Shown piece by piece: positions 6,207 to 9,407 of a DNA stretch of 9,407 nt. The DNA comes from Ruminococcaceae bacterium UBA1438 (GTDB taxonomy: Bacteria; Bacillota; Clostridia; Oscillospirales; Acutalibacteraceae), in contig DCTO01000112.1 of NCBI GenBank assembly GCA_002329285.1, positions 1 to 9,407 of the forward strand, in the 5' to 3' direction. Made by a program: the position numbers and the translations under genes. Below the pieces are notes generated by a model. That model saw only the letters and a program-made list of their open reading frames with translations. It was not told the DNA's origin and made no database searches. Each line of letters opens with the position of its first letter. The stretch's first letter is position 1.

Positions 6207-6331
6207 AACACTCCCTTTCCTTATTCCTATTCTTTTTCTCTGTTTATTAACCGTTAGCCGCCGCTGAGTTATCAGAGCTTACAATAGACACAAACGCAGG
6301 CTCTGCCTGCTTTTTTTGCGGAGGTAGTAAG
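6146..6331 (+). promoter_or_regulatory. Long structured leader of the operon
   Basis: About 185 bases lie between the predicted transcription start and the first ATG. The leader holds the CTAAC/GTTAG repeats, a pyrimidine-rich stretch (about 6209-6245), another GTTAGC at 6253-6258 that could pair with GCTAAC at 6199-6204 in place of the local stem, a CCGCCGC at 6258-6264 that can pair with six of the seven bases of GCGGAGG at the ribosome binding site (6318-6324), and an intrinsic terminator. This could be an attenuating leader. It could equally be the remains of a deleted first gene with its terminator left behind. It matches no riboswitch class I know. Confidence 0.35.
6296..6317 (+). terminator. 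Intrinsic terminator within the leader
   Basis: GCAGGC (6296-6301), loop TCT and GCCTGC (6305-6310) form a perfect 6-bp GC-rich stem followed directly by seven T residues (6311-6317). The ribosome binding site of the first gene starts three bases later. Placed between promoter and first gene, it would limit downstream expression unless bypassed. Confidence 0.8.
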
Positions 6332-6955
6332 ATGAATATATTGAGTAAAATATTCGGAAATACGAGAAAGCCCGAGGGATTGCTCGGAAAAATGATGGTA
6401 AACGGTATGAACGGTAACAGCCACGCTGCGCTTGCGGAGTGGGGATTTGGCTTTGTTACCGTCAATCAAAATGATACAGCGCTTGATTGCGGTTGCGGCG
6501 ACGGTGCGAATGTGAAGCGCCTGCTTGCGAAGTGTAACAAGGCATACGGCATCGACTATTCCGAAGTGAGCGTTGCAAAATCAAAAGAGGTCAACGCCGA
6601 AGCAATCGGCAATAACCGATGTGAAATCCGTCAGTGTGATGTTCGTTCTTTGCCCTTTGATAATGACAGCTTTAATGTAGTCACAGCCTTTGAAACCGTC
6701 TATTTCTGGCAGGAAATTGATAAAGCGTTTACGGAGATTTACAGAGTTCTGAAAAGCGGCGGTACCTTTGCTATAACGAATGAATCAACAGGAACGGATG
6801 AAACCTCGGTTAAATTTTCAAAAATCATTGACGGTATGAATCTTTATACGGGCGAAGATTTAAAAAGTCTGCTGGAAAATGCAGGCTTTACCGATATTGA
6901 AATCCTCATCCACGAAAGCAAACCGTGGCTGAATGTAACGGCAAGAAAGGCATAG
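6332..6955 (+). CDS. Class I SAM-dependent methyltransferase
   Basis: A 207-residue protein with the Methyltransf_11 type Rossmann fold. Motif I is LDCGCGDGAN at 51-60 (SAM-binding glycine loop), followed by the acidic ribose-binding region YGIDYSEVS at 72-80, CDVRSLPFDNDSFNVV at 102-117, and EIYRVLKSGGTF at 135-146 before the C-terminal strands. A GGAGG site seven bases before the ATG supports the start. The N-terminal 45 residues are a short cap without membrane helices. The acceptor substrate cannot be read from the sequence; the neighbourhood (ZIP transporter, ATC-hydrolase-like proteins) suggests a small metabolite or metal-related compound rather than rRNA or DNA, but this is inference. 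It is the first gene after the operator-like leader and is intact at both ends. Confidence 0.9.
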   Translation: MNILSKIFGNTRKPEGLLGKMMVNGMNGNSHAALAEWGFGFVTVNQNDTALDCGCGDGANVKRLLAKCNKAYGIDYSEVSVAKSKEVNAEAIGNNRCEIRQCDVRSLPFDNDSFNVVTAFETVYFWQEIDKAFTEIYRVLKSGGTFAITNESTGTDETSVKFSKIIDGMNLYTGEDLKSLLENAGFTDIEILIHESKPWLNVTARKA

Positions 6956-7080
6956 TGTGAAAATTCACACTAACCTTTGATTATATTGCCCGCTCAGTTT
7001 GTCGCAAGCGACAACGAGCGATGGCTAAATTCCCATTTTACGCCTTGTCTGCCCCGCAGGGAAAGCGTAATGTGTGAATT
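6953..7080 (+). repeat. Structured intergenic repeat-like element with inverted ends
   Basis: The space between the two methyltransferase genes is packed with inverted repeats. A 9-bp stem at 6953-6961/6964-6972 includes the stop codon. A hairpin at 6991-7020 has a perfect 7-bp stem TTGTCGC-AA-GCGACAA plus an outer CGCTC/GAGCG. A longer imperfect hairpin spans 7038-7070 (TTACGC with GCGTAA, and an inner CTGC-CCC-GCAG). AATTCACAC at 6962-6970 and GTGTGAATT at 7072-7080 are perfect 9-bp inverted ends about 119 bases apart. No hairpin is followed by a T-run, so a terminator is unlikely. The layout suggests a small non-autonomous mobile or dispersed repeat, or an mRNA-processing or stabilising structure within the operon. 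Confidence 0.5.
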
Positions 7081-7119
7081 TAATAATCGATTGTGGGCAG
7101 AAAGGCTATGGGAATTAAT

Positions 7120-7803
7120 ATGGAAAAATACAGAATTGAAAAGAATACCGTTCAGGAAACGCTCATTATACCCCTTTACGGCAGAAAGGTCTGCGCAGAG
7201 CGATATCCCGATATGCTCAATGATGGAGAAGCGAAACGCATCATTGAACACATAGAATATGACTTTGACGAAAAGGGCAAACTGATGGAAAAGCAGCCGG
7301 GGCTCTTTGGTGCACTCGAGGTTGCCCAAAGGCAGTACGACCTTTCCTGCGAGGTGGAAGATTATCTCAAATCACACCCCGAGGCGTGCGTTGTCAATAT
7401 GGGCTGCGGGCTTGATACCACCTTTACGCGAGTGGATAACGGTAAGTGCAAGGGCTATAATCTTGACTTCCCGGATATTATTGACATCCGCAACGAGCTG
7501 CTCCCCGCAGGCGAAAGAGAAGAAAGCATCGCCTGTGACCTCAACGATTTTTCATGGTTTGACAAGATAGCATTTGACGAAAGCAAGGGCGCCGTGTTCT
7601 TTGCGGCAGGTGTGTTTTACTATTTCAAAACCGAGCAGGTAAAGGCGCTCTTTTCCGCTATGGCAAAGCATTTCAAGGGCAGCAAAATCGTTTTTGACGC
7701 GTGCAACAGAACGGGCGCCAAAATGATGACGAAAACCTGGCTGAAGGAGGCGGGCATTTACATATCGACAAATCGCAGGAAGGTATCAAAACCAACAAAC
7801 TGA
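7120..7803 (+). CDS. LCM/PPM1-like SAM-dependent methyltransferase, C-terminally truncated and chimeric
   Basis: The product has 227 residues, of which about 212 belong to the family. It resembles the leucine carboxyl methyltransferase/PPM1 (TCMP) O-methyltransferase group: an N-terminal ETLIIPLYGRK segment, the SAM loop VVNMGCGLDTTFTRV, YNLDFPDIIDIRNELLP, and later AGVFYYF and MTKTWLKEAG. Relatives usually continue for several dozen residues past this point; here the frame instead runs into about 15 residues that are an out-of-frame reading of the ZIP gene and stops at 7801-7803. The open frame starts at a GTG (7093), and ATGs occur at 7108 and 7120. I choose 7120 because GGGA lies six bases before it and MEKY leads into the conserved region. 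The missing C-terminus probably removes part of the substrate or core fold, so activity is doubtful. Confidence 0.72.
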   Translation: MEKYRIEKNTVQETLIIPLYGRKVCAERYPDMLNDGEAKRIIEHIEYDFDEKGKLMEKQPGLFGALEVAQRQYDLSCEVEDYLKSHPEACVVNMGCGLDTTFTRVDNGKCKGYNLDFPDIIDIRNELLPAGEREESIACDLNDFSWFDKIAFDESKGAVFFAAGVFYYFKTEQVKALFSAMAKHFKGSKIVFDACNRTGAKMMTKTWLKEAGIYISTNRRKVSKPTN

Positions 7804-8261
7804 AAAAGACAACAATGATGGTGCTTGCCGTTACGCTTCACAATATCCCCGAAGGTATGGCGGTCGGCGTAACGCTTGCGGCTGCGCTGAACAGCAAATC
7901 GGGCATCACGGTGGCGGCGGCAACGGCGCTTTCCGTCGGTATTGCCATTCAGAATTTTCCCGAGGGTGCCATTATCTCGATGCCGCTGAAAAGCGAAGGT
8001 GCATCCAAGGCAAAGGCGTTTCTGCTCGGTACGCTTTCAGGTGCGGTGGAGCCTGTGTTCGGACTCATAACCGTTTTGCTGACAAGCGCGATATTAACTG
8101 CCTTGCCGTATCTCCTTTCCTTTGCGGCAGGTGCAATGATTTATGTGGTGGTGGAGGAACTTATCCCCGATTCGCAAATGGGAAAGCACTCCAACATCGC
8201 CACCGTCGGTCTTGCCATCGGCTTTATAACCATGATGATATTAGATGTATATTTCGGGTGA
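7752..8261 (+). pseudogene. ZIP-family metal transporter, N-terminally truncated
   Basis: This is the C-terminal part of a ZIP (ZupT/GufA-type) divalent metal transporter. Family sequence starts at HLHIDKSQEGIKTN near 7755, the loop before helix 4, and continues with helix 4 carrying LHNIPEGMAVGV (metal-site His, Asn, Glu), helix 5 with IQNFPEG, and three more helices with VEELIPD and a final VGLAIGFITMMILDVYFG. A full ZIP protein has eight helices and roughly 250-270 residues; helices 1-3 are missing. The frame stays open upstream to 7701, but those codons are only the shifted reading of the methyltransferase gene. The first usable starts are ATG 7815 or 7818, with no good ribosome binding site, 12 bases after the methyltransferase stop. 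Such a product would have five helices and is unlikely to transport metal. The intact ancestor would import Zn, Fe or Mn. Confidence 0.78.
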
Positions 8262-8265
8262 TTCA

Positions 8266-8907
8266 ATGAGATATAAGGGTATTTACTGGACTGCCTTTAG
8301 TCCGCTGATAAAGAAAAGTATCACAAAAAGATATTCAAAAGAGCTTGCCGAAAAGGCTATAAAAAACGGCAAAGCGGAGTATAAGGGTTTGTTATCTCGT
8401 GCAGACGATCTCGGCGAGGGAAATCCAATGGCGATGAATGCCTATTTTGCCTATGTTTTTGCGGCGGCGTGGCTTGGCACTGACAAGGAAATCACGCCGG
8501 ACGGTATGGGCAAGATAATGACCGACGTTCTTACTTCCCCATTACTCAAAACCTTTTTCAGCATGACTGACATTAACTCTGTAAAAGGCGAAAAGAAATG
8601 GTATCACGATATGAAAAAGTACGAGGCGTGGTACGAAAAAAACAAGCAAGATTATCCTGTGAACTGGGTGGTGCATTTTGATGAAACGCTTCACAATGAC
8701 GGTAGCTTTTATTATTTCACACGTTGTCCAATTTGTGAGTTTTGCAAAAAAGAGGGGATTGAAGAATTAATGCCTTCACTGTGCGCAACCGACGAGACAA
8801 TGTTTCACTTGCAGCACGGAGTACTTCACCGACAGCACACGCTTGCCAGAAATGAAGGCGAATGTGATTACTGGATTGTTGGTGACAAAGTAAAAAATCC
8901 AAGGTAA
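8266..8907 (+). CDS. L-2-amino-thiazoline-4-carboxylic acid hydrolase family protein
   Basis: A 213-residue soluble protein resembling the ATC-hydrolase family (Pfam ATC_hydrolase, PF14196). Named members open the ring of L-2-amino-thiazoline-4-carboxylate on the way to cysteine, but most family members in gut Firmicutes are uncharacterised, so the reaction here is uncertain. Supporting features are the helical N-terminal half, the aromatic strand before the cysteine cluster (FYYFTRCPICEFCKKEG, Cys154/157/160), LMPSLCATDETMF with Cys173, and a C-terminal ECDYW with Cys200. The cysteine spacing could bind a metal or serve redox chemistry. The ATG at 8266, five bases after the ZIP stop codon with GGTGA just before it, is preferred over the earlier in-frame ATG at 8245, which lies within the ZIP gene. 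The tight spacing indicates one operon. A paralogous gene follows after six bases. Confidence 0.8.
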   Translation: MRYKGIYWTAFSPLIKKSITKRYSKELAEKAIKNGKAEYKGLLSRADDLGEGNPMAMNAYFAYVFAAAWLGTDKEITPDGMGKIMTDVLTSPLLKTFFSMTDINSVKGEKKWYHDMKKYEAWYEKNKQDYPVNWVVHFDETLHNDGSFYYFTRCPICEFCKKEGIEELMPSLCATDETMFHLQHGVLHRQHTLARNEGECDYWIVGDKVKNPR

Positions 8908-8913
8908 CAGCTT

Positions 8914-9407
8914 ATGAAATATATCGGTATGCCCGCTGGAATGTGGGCGCTTTTTGAAAAATCTTTTCAGGAAAAACTGGTTTCTGTTCTCGGCTTTGAC
9001 GAACAAGCAGCAAAAGAAATAACCGCCAAAGCCAAGCCTAAATATAAGGAAATCATCGGCGGCATTCCCGAATTTGAAAAGGATGACCGCTTTAAAATGA
9101 ATATTGTCAACTGCGCGATGCTCGCCGCCTTCCTTTTGCAAATGGAAGAAAAACCGGGCGTGGATAAGCTTACAAAATACTATGCCGAGGCGATGATGAC
9201 AAAGCCGATGAAATGGTTTTGCAAAATGAGCGGAAAAAGCAAGTTTACCGAAAAGGATATCGCGGGGATGCAGAAAACGGCGGCGCTGAAGGCTGCCGAC
9301 AGAAATCCGTATTCGTGGAATATGGAGTTTTATCCCTATGAGGACGGCAGCGGCTATGAGGCGCGCTTTACAAAATGCGGTATCTGCGCGCTGATGAAGG
9401 AGCTTGG
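8914..9407 (+). CDS. Second ATC-hydrolase-family protein, cut by the window edge
   Basis: An open frame begins at ATG 8914 and runs without a stop to the window end (164 complete codons), so the gene is incomplete only because the window ends. It starts MKYIGMPAGMWALFEKSF, continues with a helical segment around MNIVNCAMLAAFLLQMEE, and reaches FTKCGICALMKEL (Cys155/158), which matches FTRCPICEFCKKEG of the upstream protein in position and context. The shared layout (helical half, aromatic strand, then a CxxC cluster near 150-160) indicates a diverged paralogue rather than a recent duplicate, since the rest differs widely. It lies six bases after the previous stop with only a weak ribosome binding site (AGGTAACAG), suggesting translational coupling. 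Function as for its neighbour: family plausible, substrate unknown. Confidence 0.78.
   Translation, partial: MKYIGMPAGMWALFEKSFQEKLVSVLGFDEQAAKEITAKAKPKYKEIIGGIPEFEKDDRFKMNIVNCAMLAAFLLQMEEKPGVDKLTKYYAEAMMTKPMKWFCKMSGKSKFTEKDIAGMQKTAALKAADRNPYSWNMEFYPYEDGSGYEARFTKCGICALMKEL

Noticed and set aside
6953..6972. Hairpin at the stop of the first methyltransferase as a terminator
   Set aside because: The stem is AT-rich and no T-run follows; transcription appears to continue into the following genes.
6994..7329. Minus-strand frame of 111 codons over the intergenic element and second methyltransferase
   Set aside because: It overlaps a well-supported plus-strand gene, has no ribosome binding site and shows no recognisable domain; it is a shadow frame.
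7701..7803. Programmed frameshift linking the methyltransferase and the ZIP protein
   Set aside because: No convincing slippery heptamer or downstream stimulator, and both partners lack family sequence at the joint, which a frameshift would not explain.
8776..9141. Minus-strand frame of 121 codons at the right end
   Set aside because: It is antisense to two family-assigned plus-strand genes and shows no domain or start signal.

Overview
The window looks like chromosomal DNA from a low-to-moderate-GC Firmicute, most likely a gut clostridium of the Oscillospiraceae/Ruminococcaceae type. This rests on Gram-positive style Shine-Dalgarno sites and -35/-10 promoters, a YidC-like protein joined to a teichoic-acid-type transferase, an LtaS-like membrane sulfatase-fold enzyme, and neighbouring methyltransferase, ZIP and ATC-hydrolase-family genes. 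The taxonomy is inference; there is no rRNA in the window.

Bases 1-4135 (minus strand) hold a compact three-gene unit with its own promoter (4107-4135) and a GC-rich terminator (20-49). In order of transcription it encodes a polytopic alkaline-phosphatase-superfamily enzyme, a 685-residue fusion of a YidC/Oxa1 insertase domain with a CDP-glycerol glycerophosphotransferase-like domain, and a 67-residue single-span membrane protein. Together they suggest synthesis or modification of a membrane-anchored, phosphate-linked surface polymer. Bases 4141-5611 (minus strand) hold a separate hisH-hisF unit with its own promoter and terminator; the two subunits form imidazole glycerol phosphate synthase of histidine biosynthesis. 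Its promoter stands back to back with that of a plus-strand tRNA-Ser(CGA) gene (5670-5760), which ends in a strong hairpin terminator.

Bases 5793-6110 hold no intact gene. They contain an inverted copy of the tRNA T-arm sequence, a 43-codon open remnant and three copies of ATTGTGGTCA, and look like a scar or attachment region of a past integration beside the tRNA.

From 6111 to the right edge, everything reads on the plus strand as an apparent operon. A good promoter is overlapped by paired GTTAG-N6-CTAAC inverted repeats, which resemble half-sites of DtxR-type metal regulators. A leader of about 185 bases follows and carries an intrinsic terminator just before the first ribosome binding site. 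The genes are a class I SAM methyltransferase, a small structured intergenic repeat, a second methyltransferase (LCM/PPM1-like) lacking its C-terminus, a ZIP metal transporter lacking its N-terminus, and two tandem proteins of the L-2-amino-thiazoline-4-carboxylate hydrolase family, the last cut by the window edge. The second methyltransferase and ZIP genes meet at an out-of-frame junction near 7752-7758, which looks like a deletion. The operator-like repeats, the metal transporter and the cysteine-rich hydrolase-like proteins suggest a metal-responsive accessory operon, partly decayed, whose substrate cannot be read from the sequence.
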